Translations under genes and position numbers: made by a program
Shown: in pieces, positions 24,001 to 33,900 of the stretch
How the letters are laid out: every line of letters begins with the position of its first letter
How positions within the stretch are numbered: the first letter of the stretch is position 1
Notes under the pieces: model-generated
The model's input: the letters and a program-made list of their open reading frames with translations, nothing else
The model's database searches: none
Told to the model about the DNA's origin: nothing
NCBI RefSeq assembly: GCF_001949145.1
Contig: NW_019091368.1
Span: 3,505,296-3,569,295, forward strand
Direction: 5' to 3'
DNA length: 64,000 bases
Origin: Acanthaster planci
Lineage: Eukaryota; Echinodermata; Asteroidea; Valvatida; Acanthasteridae

Positions 24001-26475
24001 CATTTCCTTGTAACTTGCTACCTGCCAAAGATTGAAAACAGTGGGGCTGGACTTAACACCGAGTACATAAATGATAGAGGAACAGGCAAATTTAGTAATA
24101 TCCCTTGCTGCCCCTACTTTGCCCCCCTCTATAAACAAAATCTTGGTGACACTCATACTGGGGGTCATGGTTCAAAGTGGACAGAATTGGTAATCATCCG
24201 TAGGTGATGTTCTTCAGAGCAACCCCTTCCGAATGAAGTTACACAATGTTGCTGGCAACAAATTTAGAAGTGGAGAGGGATCACACTTCTTACATCTCTC
24301 TCTTTTTGAGCAACGCCCATTTTTTAAGGTACCAACCTGGTTTTCCTCCATGGCAGTCCGACACTGCTCCCTCAGTGCCTGCATGCGGGCGGCCTCCTCC
24401 TTCCGCAACGCCCGCTCCTTCTTCAGCTCGGGGCTCCAGAAGGTCTTGATGCTGTTCATGGAGGAGGCCAGCTTGGCCTCCTTGGCCTCCAGCTCCTGCC
24501 GGAGGCTGGCATTCTCCAACTGGTACTCCCGTAGCTGGGCATGCACGTCCAGCAGGACTGCCTCCTGGGGCGGCCGCATGTCTTCTGGGTGGTGGGGGTG
24601 CGGGTGGGTGTGGGAGTGGGGTTGGGGGCCCGAGTTGGAGTTGTTGAGGGACAGCTGGTCGGGCGGGTGAGGGTGGGGTTCGGCACCATCCGAGCCCGTG
24701 AGTGGGGAACCGTGGAGACCCTGGCTGGATCCTAAACTACTGGAGCGGCTGTCATGGCTGTGATTTGGGCAGAAGGGAGAACATGACAACAATATCAATA
24801 CAGAATGATTGCTCTCAAAGACAGCAATACAGAATGATTGCTCTCAAAGACGGCAATACAGAATGATTGCTCTCAAAGACAGCAATAGATAAAGTGCGGA
24901 GCGTTGTTATAGTCAATTCAGTTTTATTTGTTATTACATAGACTTTTGAGATAGCAACACCTGTTATCAAACTGCAAACACAAAAAATACTTTTGCATTT
25001 TCTAACACTGCATTCATATTCGTGTTGCAGACAACATGTAACCAGGAGCAAATAACCACTTGTATACATTTTCTGTTTCACTCTACAAACGGAATTTTCA
25101 ACTTTGCAAACATCTATTATGTGCTAGTGATGTTACAAATATTAGAGGTTCTGTATTTTTTACATGGAGACTAACTTGATTACATCCTTGGAAGGCATTT
25201 CTCCCTTTTTATGACATGAGAGACGGGAGATACATGAACCTATTACACATATGCAGTGTTGCCCATAAACAGCTAGGTATATAACTAAAAAATACCTTTC
25301 TCAAATCTCCACTTTGTTATCCATTCAGTACATTTGATCATAATCAGTTTCCGGTTTACACACTGATCCATGAGTTGCTTCAGTTTTCAAAACTCAAAGG
25401 ATATGCAGTGTTGAGAAAATCTCACAGTTGACTACAAAATAAGTATTATATGGGATAAATTTGTAGCAATTTGTAAATTTAACATTTGAAATTTGTTTAG
25501 TCCCAAATATTACTTTCAGGTTCTGCTTATTTCCCTGAAATGATAGCAACGACTGGTCATTACTACGGTTACTTGAGCCGTCAAAAAGTGGCATCAGGAT
25601 ACTGCATCACAAATTCATTGTGTAAGTTTTGACAATATGAACAAAGAATAGCACACAAAATAATTTGCAGGCTACAACTGTAATCTCACAATGAACAAGG
25701 TAGCCAAATTAATTCACATCACATCACCTTCACTTTATTTTTCACATGATGCATATATTGTGAAAACAATAGTCTGTACGGATGGAGACCCCTACAAAGC
25801 ATTGCTTGTTGAGTAGAGGTCCACAGTTATAATACATTGTGTTAGATATAACAAAATATGAATAATCTTATGTTACTGTAGACCCTCACACTAGCCTAGT
25901 ACTACAGTACGAGTAGTAGGGGGCCCACAATCTTTTCCATGATTGCAGGTGGCACTTTTCATGAAAAACAAAAGCTTCAGACAATTTCATTGCTATGTGG
26001 TGTGACTCAAGCCTCCTATCCAAGAGTGATATCAAGCTGTCGACATGGCATGCCATAATGTAGCCATCTTGGGTATATTACTATTACCCACACAGTACGC
26101 ACACTGCATACCGTACCTTGGAGTTGGAGAGTTTCGCGGTGACAGTGAGTTGGACTTGCCACTCGCCCCGCTGGACACAGGCGACGATCGGCCCTGCACT
26201 GGGCTCCCGACCCCGTCCCCCATGTAAATAGGTCCGGCATTATAGGCAGCATTCAACGACTGTATCGTCTCCATCGGCAGGGAGGTTGTGCTGACGTCCG
26301 GTCTCGAGGAACGCAGGCGAGCTGCTGATGATGACCGCGACGGTGAACGGGTCCCCGAGGCGGCCGATCCCGAGGCAGAACTGCTCCGGCTGGAACTGCC
26401 GTCTCGCTCTGCTGCGGCACCGGTACTGGTCCCACCGTGGTCGTGCGGCAGCGGTGAATGGCGCGGGCTGTACAT
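1..26475 (-). CDS. ERC1/ERC2 ortholog: ERC/ELKS/CAST family presynaptic active-zone scaffold (partial, 3' end off window)
   Basis: ERC proteins are long coiled-coil scaffolds that bind RIM, liprin-alpha and RAB6 and organise presynaptic active zones and cortical secretion sites. Coding exons on the minus strand, in transcript order: 26475-26117, 24757-24337, 15939-15508, 12025-11870, 10567-10400, 8531-8364, 962-684 and 116-1 (continuing left). All are GT-AG and join in phase, giving 699 codons so far. The N-terminus is Ser/Arg-rich and carries METIQSLNAAYNAGPIYMGD, matching the human METIQ/MENIQSLNAAY block. A His/Pro-rich stretch follows, then SSMNSIKTFWSPELKKER, a block nearly invariant in the family. 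The rest is heptad coiled coil, including LLRKTLEEMEIRSETQKQ, LLEMLQSKGLP and ENLQ-type NLQEQLREKEEQ. The start is the ATG at 26475, which gives MYSPRHS and resembles the human MYGS start. About 25 residues expected between the third and fourth listed exons are not confidently located. One gene is seen, so ERC1 and ERC2 cannot be separated. Confidence 0.94.
300..670. repeat. degenerate minisatellite in ERC intron
   Basis: Imperfect repeats of a motif like GTGAAGTACTTGACT recur about ten times, with variants such as GAAGTGCTTGACT and GAAGCACTTGACT. They stop at the donor side of the ERC exon that begins at 684. The array is too diverged for a fixed period. It has no coding meaning that I can see. 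Confidence 0.7.
3960..4260 (-). mobile_element. tRNA-derived SINE, interrupted by a 119-bp inverted-repeat element
   Basis: On the minus strand the head reads like a tRNA. An A-box-like TGGTTAGAATTG is followed by ACTCTCGATCAGAGAATC and a B-box-like AGTTTGAATCC. A tail then runs through GGCAAGTCACTCTACTCCC and CCCAGGAGTATATATTGG. The element at 4079-4197 splits the head. The same tail motif (TTGCCTCTCTCCGACCAGGA type) recurs in the plus-strand copy near 44770. Outer boundaries are approximate. No protein is encoded. Confidence 0.65.
4079..4197. mobile_element. 119-bp MITE-like element, copy 1
   Basis: The ends are imperfect terminal inverted repeats: GGCCGTGTCCGAA on the left and TTCGGATGCAGCC on the right. 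It is flanked by TCT on both sides. Removing the element and one TCT restores a contiguous SINE tRNA-like head (GATTCTCTGATCGAGAG), which supports a 3-bp target duplication. A second 119-bp copy lies inverted at 19876-19994. A 3-bp duplication and GGCC-type ends are compatible with a PIF/Harbinger-derived element; that family call is inference. Confidence 0.75.
4787..4856. repeat. 70-bp TTAA-bounded short repeat, copy 1
   Basis: It opens TTAACCCTAAC and closes GTTAGGGTTAA, an 11-bp perfect terminal inverted repeat. The interior GCAAAATCAT and GATTCAGGA blocks are shared with the copy at 23335-23404, which is also exactly 70 bp. No coding capacity. Confidence 0.75.
5483..5495. promoter_or_regulatory. 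palindromic X-box (RFX-type site)
   Basis: GTTGCCTGGCAAC is a perfect inverted repeat matching the RFX X-box pattern GTNRCC-N-RGYAAC. It lies deep in an ERC intron, so it would act as an enhancer if at all. Only the motif is seen; occupancy is unknown. Confidence 0.45.
13532..14040. other. assembly gap (509 N)
   Basis: The sequence is an unbroken run of N within an ERC intron. The missing ERC coding segment between the exons 15939-15508 and 12025-11870 could lie here. Confidence 0.99.
14213..14272. repeat. related AACCCTAAC-edged repeat (diverged copy)
   Basis: One edge reads GGTTAGGGTTAAA and the interior carries AATCCTCCA and AGGATTGAGGAT blocks. The repeat at 48839-48890 shares these blocks. 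It is a diverged or partial member of the TTAACCCTAAC family. Confidence 0.5.
14444..14569 (-). CDS. candidate extra ERC exon, unassigned
   Basis: This minus-strand stretch is open for 42 codons, follows a CAG acceptor and ends KTAKTK before a GTACCA donor. It is phase 0 at both ends, so it would fit between ERC exons 15939-15508 and 12025-11870, exactly where about 25 human residues are missing. The peptide (ELRQSAAQAGWFEQQ..., ...SRQINLVKSLCKTAKTK) reads like real coding sequence, yet it does not match the ERC segment I expect there beyond EL at the start and AKTK near the end. It could be a lineage-specific exon or a chance open frame. The true exon may instead lie in the assembly gap at 13532-14040. 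Alternative acceptors at shorter in-phase positions exist. Confidence 0.33.
14800..14939. mobile_element. 140-bp inverted-repeat element
   Basis: The left end GTACCGAAGTGGGATAT and right end CATATTCTCTTCGGTAC form imperfect terminal inverted repeats, with nine outer bases perfect. The interior has a short direct duplication of CATGTGCTAGTT. A diverged relative sharing the TCATTTGAACCAGGA-type block, TTGGTTCA and CTTCGGTA lies at about 39061-39196. Confidence 0.6.
15940..16530 (-). repeat. tandem decayed copies of an ERC exon's acceptor edge
   Basis: The ERC exon starting at 15939 begins (minus strand) with AAG then the peptide NYCQDLKQMQDEL. The same acceptor-plus-exon edge recurs at about 16085, 16244 and 16406, with spacings of 146, 159 and 162 bp. 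The copy at 16406 reads NSGQDLFQMQEKL, the copy at 16244 reads YCSQGLKHLQEEF, and the copy at 16085 reads NSCPVLE, then a stop, then MQ. A conserved intronic part (ATCAGTCT and TCAACTTT-like blocks at about 15978, 16121, 16282 and 16431) repeats with them. No matching donors follow the copies, so they are probably dead duplicates. Confidence 0.8.
17882..17968 (-). repeat. palindromic element with hammerhead-like core
   Basis: A perfect 12-bp inverted repeat (AGGTGTGGTTCT at 17882-17893, AGAACCACACCT at 17957-17968) encloses two further hairpins. On the minus strand the order is arm, CTGAGGA, GGCC hairpin, GAAAC, a GAGT/ACTC hairpin, arm. The CTGANGA, stem II, GAAA order is that of a type I hammerhead ribozyme, such as those carried by Penelope-like retroelements. 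An extra C after CTGAGGA and a poor stem III argue against an active ribozyme. The palindrome is certain; the ribozyme call is tentative. Confidence 0.45.
18060..18520. repeat. TACATGTA-dense tract
   Basis: The octamer TACATGTA and variants (ACATGTAC, TACATGTACATGTA) occur many times here and in shorter runs near 5701, 13424, 21341 and 22005. The tract is AC/GT-rich without a fixed period and does not code. Confidence 0.6.
19876..19994. mobile_element. 119-bp MITE-like element, copy 2 (inverted)
   Basis: This copy has the same length as the one at 4079-4197 and opposite orientation. It begins GGCTGCATCCGAA and ends TTCGGACACGGCT. TAA is found directly on both sides (19873-19875 and 19995-19997), consistent with a 3-bp target duplication. 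The inner GTCTAGAGCTAGGTCTAGG block matches the reverse of copy 1. A 4-bp TTAA duplication is also readable, but copy 1 does not support it. Confidence 0.75.
23335..23404. repeat. 70-bp TTAA-bounded short repeat, copy 2
   Basis: It opens TTAACCCTAAC and closes GTTCAGGTTAA. It has the same length and interior (GCAAAATCAT, GATTCAGGA) as the copy at 4787-4856 and the same orientation. The right terminal repeat has drifted slightly. Confidence 0.72.
24758..26116. other. ERC first coding intron, 1.4 kb
   Basis: Apart from the 29-bp tandem repeat beside the acceptor, I see AT-rich sequence without exons or recognised elements. Confidence 0.7.
24797..24883. repeat. 29-bp tandem repeat, three units
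   Basis: The unit begins AATACAGAATGATTGCTCTC and continues AAAGACAGC. The middle unit differs by one base (AAAGACGGC). It starts about 40 bases upstream of the acceptor of ERC exon 24757-24337, so one unit may overlap the branch-point region. Confidence 0.9.
26117..26475 (-). CDS. ERC first coding exon (start exon)
   Basis: This exon has 119 codons plus 2 nt and ends AG before a GTACGG donor. The next exon supplies the C that completes a Ser codon. The peptide is low-complexity Ser/Arg/Pro, then METIQSLNAAY, which is the anchor for ERC identity. A TTG six bases upstream is in frame, but the ATG at 26475 is the first ATG in the frame and gives the family-like start. Confidence 0.9.
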
Positions 26476-27893
26476 TGTCAAAGGCCTCGCGAGTGCCTTC
26501 TAGCACACTCCACACATAGAGGGGGGTCACCAAAGTTGGCTTATTCACGGTCGAGTAGTCATTTTTGCGGGTAACTTGCGGTGTTGACAGACAAGCAGCG
26601 CTCAGTACACCTTGCACACCCAACAAATCCAAAATGGCCGGCTGAGATGATGCATGTCCAACACTAGCATGATGAGGATGCAGCGACCTCATCCTAACGG
26701 CGCCCACTGAATTATGCAAAATAATGATGAGACCACACGTACACATGGATACCTCATCCTCCGGAATCATGTTGTCATCCGTTAACCCGTCAGCTGAGAT
26801 AAACCATGGAAGAATGAAAACAAAAGCCCCGCCGCAATTTTTACTCAGAAAGTTGTTTTCATCTTTATTTTTTGTGAAATCTTGACGTAAATTAAAGGCT
26901 ACGTTGTGTGATTGCGGCATTTATCCATTTTTGATTATTTGGTTATTTTCATAGAAATGTTTTTCCTGGTCAATAGTGTGTCTGGGACACGCCCATTCTG
27001 GTATCCGGCACAAATTTCCGAGTCGAGACCAGCACCTTCTTGTCGATCTCTTTCTACTGCCTTGCCCCCTCCCCCTGTAATTTTTGGGGAAAACTACAAG
27101 GGCTACATCTTTGAGAAAATAAAAATCATCCTGTGTACGGAATGTTTTTGTTTTGGTCTTAAAACGGAAACATTTGTAAAAGGCACATTTATGGTATGGA
27201 TTTGTCACACTGTGTCCCTGATTGGTGTTCTTTGTGTCCATCATTTCTGATAAATTCCGAGTCCCACTCTGATATGCACGATACATCATGGAGTGCAGAG
27301 TGCACCCGATTGTATTCTGAGCTCTGCTGAGTAATAAGTAGAGTGATAAAGAAAGGCTAAAACTTGTTTTTCTTTAATTTAATATTGCCGAAACAAGAAG
27401 GAAATGAATGCTTCCTGATTATCTGTTGGGAATGAAACCTGATTGAGGAGGAAAAGCCTTTGGCGAACTTTTTGGGATGGGAAGATCCCGTTTTTTATGA
27501 GCGTAATTTAAGAATTCTTTACCCGTAAATTGTCCTTTGTTTCGTCTTGAGAATCAGCATGGGGTTACAATGACCAAAAAAGGTACTGGTATAATTTGCT
27601 GCAAAACATTGTGCTGAGTACCTGATGCTAATTTTAGCATTAGCAACAATTTATTGATGAACACACAGGAAAATTCCCCGCTACCTGAGCTTTAATGTTT
27701 TGTTAGAGCGACCTCTATTGTTAAGGGGCATCCAGCTTGACCTCTGTCCGTTTGTTTCCTCTGACTATTTTGGCGTCGCCTTCAACTTACTGTAGTTAAA
27801 TATGATTTTTAATCTTCGATTTTCGCGAAATGTAATTTCCATGTTCTGTTTGTGGTTGGACCCGTGAATGTGACGTTTCCCAGTCGCTAAACC
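26476..27893. promoter_or_regulatory. divergent ERC/RAD52 intergenic region
   Basis: The two start codons are 1,418 bp apart and point away from each other, so both promoters and 5' UTRs must lie here unless further upstream non-coding exons exist. I find no TATA box or other decisive element. Open frames in the interval (for example minus strand 26476-26920) extend the ERC exon's frame or run opposite it, and have no recognisable product. Confidence 0.6.
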
Positions 27894-27941
27894 ATGACAG
27901 CGACTCACAATCAGAGTGACCGAAGTACTTCTTTTGGACAG
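27894..27941 (+). CDS. RAD52: RAD52 first coding exon
   Basis: The 16-codon exon reads [16 protein letters not shown] and ends at a GTTGTA donor in phase 0. Joined to [12 protein letters not shown] from 28930 it aligns without gaps to human FGQCQYTAEEYQAIQ. This fixes both the start and the acceptor at 28930; the longer open frame upstream of 28930 is then intronic. Confidence 0.75.
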
Positions 27942-30900
27942 GTTGTAGCCGCTAGCCCGGGCCTACTTGTTTGGATTAGGACTGATTAATAAAAAATATG
28001 ATGATCATGATGATTAAGCTTTTCAAGGACTGTTTCATGTTTGTACAAGCAATCACATGGCTTACTCAGGCTCTCAGCCTAGCCGACGTTGAGCATTATA
28101 TGTGATCATTACAAATCTTACTTAGCCTAGGCCTACCTTGACTTTGTCACTTTTACTCATTTTTCTAACTTCTCAAAGCTTGTGAATCGGTCTGTGAATT
28201 GGCCAGTTTTTACATTGTTTATTGGCACTGTTTGTTGGATGTTGGATGGAACTAATCATTTTTGCATTGTGGAGGACAAACATGACAGAGAAATCCCTGA
28301 GCTAGTGTGGGTTTGTATTCTGCTTTTCTGGAGAGGCAGAACAATTAGGCCTAGCTCTACTACTAAGTCATCACTAAGTGGAGTGTTAGTATTCTTTTTT
28401 TTTGATTTTGAACGGGATCGTTGTGACGCTCCATTCAGTAGAGCTACAGAACAATGAACCCCATGAGAAAAAGTAACACCGTTTTAGGCAATTGATAAAT
28501 GGCAAGTTCTCAAAGCCATAGGGCGTCAGGTTAGGCATGATAGGCACGTGATGCTTGGAATATCCTAGCCCCAGACTAGGGTCAATCTACTGGCACTATT
28601 TTGGCCCTAGTTTGAGGCTAGGAGCATCCCAGAGAAGCATAAGGTTCATCGTGCAGTCGCTCCACCTCTCTGACCTCTCTGAAATGGAGAGGCAGAGCAC
28701 CTGATTAACCCCATATAGGCCTAGTACTTCGAGGCTGGAAATAGGGATCAGTAAGTGATGGGATCAGAGTCAAAAATTTATGACACTGATTTGCTTCAGT
28801 GTGTTTTGTCTGGACCAATATTAAACTCAAAGTGTTTGATGTGGCAGCTAGTAATTTCATCTCAGAGGTAGGTCCAGAGTTCCTTTGCAATCAGCCATTG
28901 AAGATCATGAGTTTCTTGTTGCATACCAGGCTGAATTTAGTCAAGAAGAGCATGCAGCCATACAAGCCGCCCTGAGACAGAAGTTGGGGCCAGAGTTCAT
29001 CAGTCAGAGGTCAGGGGCTGGTGGCCAGAAGGTACTTATTGTTTTGCCTCTACACTTTAGCATTTACACATTTTAACTGAAATATCTTGTCCTGGCAGAT
29101 GCTCTCGAGGTGCCTCATAAGGTCCACACCGTAGACCTATCCATTTTTATTACTTTCCATACTTCATAATTTTTTATACTTTTTTCCTTTTGTTTGATCA
29201 CAAGAACTTAAAAAGAGATCTTTTTTTTTTATTCCCTGTCCCTTTTTGCCAGCTTGCCTACATCGAAGGATGGCGCCTGATTTCACTGGCCAACGAGATG
29301 TTTGGGTTCAACGGTTGGTCGCATTCTGTCACACATCAGAACATCGGTATGGCAGTCATCTCCCTGCTGAAACCTGGGATAGGTTTTCACACCGCGAAAT
29401 ATGAGGCAGAAAACTCAGTGGGGATTCAGGTTTCAAGTCCTCTGAGATCAGTCTTAACCTTTCCTGTTAAAGCAGGGTTCTACTTTGTACACACGTACAT
29501 GTACTTGTCAAGTGGCTCAGCCTGTGCTGTCACCTTTTTTCTCAGTTTTACAACGTACAACGTAATTATTATCAGTATTGTATAGGTGTTTACTCATACA
29601 TTAATCACTTTCTTGACAATGATTTGTTGCTGTAACAGTTTCAAGAGCCAACAGGCTTACAAAGAAAAAGTATAGCATTGTTGATAGAAGAAAACTGCAG
29701 TTTTCCTAAAATCATCGGCTCCTTGACCCACTTCACACGTTTTTCCTTTCTTAAAGTGGCAGTTTATTCATTCTTGTTCTCAACAGACTTTGTGGACCAG
29801 GCGGGATCCAAGTACTTTGTCGGTGTCAGTGCCTTCGTCAAGGTCCAGCTCAAGGTAAATTAATGAAATTTGTGTTGCCCGGGAAGTTTGTTACTGTTTT
29901 GGTTCCTGTGTACCCCTTTCAAAGGCAGATTTTGAAGAGGAAAGAAGCTTTAACTTTTAACTGTCCACGTTTTATTTCTTCGTCATTTTGATACATATGT
30001 GCAGACACTGTTGTAACATTGCATTTGTTTTAGATGCTATTTTTCTCAATCAGATCAAGTGAAAAGATTTCTGTTTTGAATAGCAGACTTTGTTGAGACT
30101 GAAATTAGGTCATAAGATAGACCATCATACATTTATTGCTCATTCTGGAACTAAATCCATAGAATCGTTTGTATTGAAGAATCTGAGAAAATAATGAAAT
30201 ATTAGGCTGGATTGTGGTAATAATTAAGTTATCTTGATCACGATTATTAATATGCCTGAATTGTCTGCTTTGTTCCCCAACCCACCTGCCTGCATGCAGG
30301 ACGGCGTATTCCATGAAGACATTGGCTATGGCGTGAGTGAGGGGATGCGGTCCAAGGCACTGTCCATTGAGAAGGCCAGGAAAGAGGCGGTGACAGACGG
30401 CCTGAAGAGGGCACTCAAGTAAGGACCATCAACCTGTTCCTCAAGCCGTGCCTGAGTGTTGCAGCTAGTGCTAGGTTTGGGTCTTTGCTAATGGTTAATA
30501 CATGGACACCTGCTGATAAGGATTACAGCTCCTGCAGGTTAATTTGTGCATTCCAACTGGCTTTCTTAAATTAGTATGTCAGGTGTCCATTTAATGGGTA
30601 TATGCATCAAACTCCTGCTGTGCAATTTGTGGCTATCCATCAACAGTTACTTATTGAGCAAAACCTTGGTTTGGATAAAAGATTAGTTTTTTGGGGGGGA
30701 TAAATAATCGAACATTTAAAATCTTTCATGTTATTGCTATTTATGATATAATACATGAACAATAAGATTAGTTTTAACATTCCTGTGTAAAAATTCCTTG
30801 CAGGAGTTTTGGCAATGGTCTCGGAAACTGTCTCAACGATAAAAATTACCTCAGATGCATCGGAAGAGCTCCTAAACCAGTAGGTGCAATATTGATTGAT

Positions 30901-33900
30901 TTGAGCATGCCTTTTGAAATGGATTTGTAGGCTTACCCCTCGGAATTATTTGACAATCTGGGCGGTCACAATATATCAAAGCATCGTCTTTTGTTTCGGA
31001 CAAAGATAATTATTGGGTCTTACATTAGCCTGGAACTTTCTTACCTTAATTTTCCTGGTTGTTTCAAATTTCTTCTCTGTGGAGGACACTACTAGTGGAA
31101 CAGGCAAAAGTTGCTGGACTTTAGCTTTTTTTAACCTGGAAAAATCTTTGGAAAGTTTTTGAAGAATTTTAAACATTTTGGAGAGTCTGGTTGAGTGATT
31201 CTTTTTGGTTTCGTCTGTGGACAGCCAGAAGAGACACTCAATGTCACCGACATGAAGAGAGGGATGGTCGACTCGAAGATCTTGGAAGCCCGCTACCAGC
31301 CCCAAACCAAACACCAAGGGTGCCCCGAGGGTCGTTGGGGCCCACAGGAGAAGCAGTGTCGGCAAACAGCCGCCAAACCGATCCTTGGTGAAACAGAACC
31401 AATCCAGGCCAGACTTCTCCCCGGTGGCACCAATGCCGCAGGCAGTGGCCCCACTGCATTTTTTGCAGTGCCTCAGGAGAGGCCCTGCCCGCCCCACACC
31501 CCTCCTCCCAAATGTGTAGCCCCTGCTGCCATGCCATCAAAGCCGCATGGACAGAATCATCCCTTCCCACCTGGCAGTCTTCATCAGGATGCCAAACCGA
31601 AACAAGAAGTACCTTCCTCTGCCTCCCATCACAGCATCCCAGCCCGGATGCCCAGTCCCAAGAATAAATTTGCCACCCCGAGTAAGCCCCAAGTTGAGAT
31701 CCCAACAACCCCGGTGAACGAAGCACCGTTAACCCTCAGACAGGTCACAGTTAAGACTGAGCCTTTTCCAGCACCGGCTCCTCCCGGCACTCTGAGTGAG
31801 CAGAGAGTTGAGTCAGTCGCTCAGAAACAAATCAACCTTGTGTGTCAAACTGACAAGAAAGTTTGCGTGGAAGCAATGGACACTAATGCCGTGACAGCAG
31901 ACGTTCACTGCGTTTCCCCAGAAGCAGTGATGTCTGCCGCTGTAGACGTGCCAACACCACCTGATGGGTATGTCAAAGAAATGAATTCCCTTTGCCCTGA
32001 CCCTTTACACGAAGAGAGAGGGAGTGTGCATTCCGGTGTGCTTTACCTATCCCACTTTCCTGTCAGACCACTAAAGAGGCAACCTTGAAGGCCTAGACTA
32101 AGTCTGAAAGTTTCAGCTATGGCTAAGAATGACGCATGCGCCGATAGAAGCCATTTGCTAGTGGCTTGATCCACTTCCCATACACTTGTGTGTGTATCTA
32201 ACAGCCGTAGCCATAACTTTTGACCTCTATCCATTGGTGTTCTTACACCATTGCCAGTGCTCAGTCGATCCACCACCGAGCCAACTCTGTAGAATCAGGC
32301 CACCTCTGAAAGTACAGGATACAGATGGTAGCCACAGATTAGTAAGTGATTGATTTTCCATGGACATACATGCTCCTGACAGCTGTGGCCAAAACATTCA
32401 AACTTAGTCTTATAGTTCATATTTCCTGTTACTGATTCCCAATACCCAGTCTGTCTAGCACAGAACCTACCCCTGAACAACAGCTGCGGCAGCGCAAGCT
32501 GCGCCAGCAGCAGAAGCAACGGGAGTTCAGGGAGCAGCTTCTCCGCAAGCAGCAACAGCAGCAGGCGGAGCAACCACACCAGGTTGCGCAGCCGCAGGAG
32601 CAGGTAGAAGGGCACAACACGGCCAGGCAGCACCCAGGAATGGCGGACCACCAGGAAGAGAATCTGGCAGTGCCAAGTGCTGAAGGTCATCAGCGGGAAG
32701 GGTGCTTAGCGCAGAAAATAATCACTTAGCAAAAAGCGGGCTACCAGCCAAACTGCAATGCACAGTATTTTGCTTGCATTTAGTTCTCCACTGCTTTTTG
32801 CTTAGCACATAAATTGGCTGAGTAGTATTTTCTGCTCAAAGCAGTTGTGAAAGTTTTGTGATCATATATCATGAAGTCAAGACAACTGATCTTAAGTCAA
32901 GTCACAAGCTATTTTAATAGACATATTTGTTATTTATTCACTGAAACTTTAGTTGATCAAACTTCTGACCTGACTGTGATTTATCATGTATCTGACTAGA
33001 TTAAAACCAAGCGGATAATCTTTCCCTTGTAAAGTGTTTGAAAACAACAGGATGCCCATTTAACTTGAGCGTGCGTCATCGTTTCGCCTTTTTCCCACAT
33101 AATCCATGATTCTTCTTGACCCACAATTTCCAAAAACAGTTCAGAAGACAAGCTGAAGTTAAAGATAAACACAGCTTTCGCAGCATCTTCTTCAGATGTA
33201 ACTAAAGTAACCCTAGCTACCAAAGCTTATGTCTCTCATGCCCATTGCTTTCCCTTTTCAGATCCATTATTTCCCATGGCAACGTCCACTCCGCTGGACA
33301 CAGTGCTACTGACCACTGCAGGCAGTGCCATGTCTTGCCCCAATGGGGCTCAGTCGCCAGCAACCGCCCAGACCCACTTCACCGAGATAGAACAAATTCT
33401 CCTTGCAGACGGTATGTTCAGTGAAGACATACCAGGTTTTATTTTGTTATAAACCAAAGGTTCCACTACATAGAACTTGCAGTACAAAGAGCTTGAAAAG
33501 ATAATCAATTGAGCCTAAATATCCGGGTACTTCATGATATGCTGAGGATTTTTGCCCCAATAAAGGAAGAAAAGTGCTAGCTGCCCTTTGAAAGATGAAG
33601 TAAAAGAATTGTTTATTGATGTCATGTGCAGTTTAGGATAAGAAGGAGTTGAAGGCCAGTGTTGTGGTTTAGACCCCTGAAGACCATCACAAGACTTACA
33701 CAAGACCTCCAGCCTGACTTCAAGTCACAAGCTATTCAAATGAACTGCAACAAAAGCATTCCTTTGTCATTGTTCAACCTGTTACTTGTGACTGGTCTTG
33801 TGATGGTCTTGACTACAACACGGTAAAGGGAGTTCCTGAGAATATTTTTTTTTATTTTGTGATAATAATGACCCTGTCGTAACTCAGTGTTGGCTCTATC

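Larger units (their letters stand above)
15940..24336. other. ERC intron, 8.4 kb
   Basis: No exon is needed here, because EENQ at the end of the upstream exon and the NYCQDLKQMQDEL start of the next align without a gap to the human protein. The intron carries the tandem exon-edge copies (about 15940-16530), a palindromic element (17882-17968), a TACATGTA-dense tract (about 18060-18520), a second 119-bp inverted-repeat element (19876-19994) and a second 70-bp repeat (23335-23404). Confidence 0.75.

Noticed and set aside
26240-26920. 226-codon minus-strand open frame upstream of and overlapping the ERC start exon
   Set aside because: It runs in a different frame from the real ERC exon and the peptide has no recognisable family features.
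28182-28457. Possible RAD52 upstream exon (91-codon open frame)
   Set aside because: The exon at 27894-27941 joins in phase to 28930 and matches human FGQ, leaving no need for this frame; its peptide is unlike RAD52.
31244-31726. 160-codon minus-strand open frame
   Set aside because: It is the antisense shadow of the large RAD52 exon 31225-31967.
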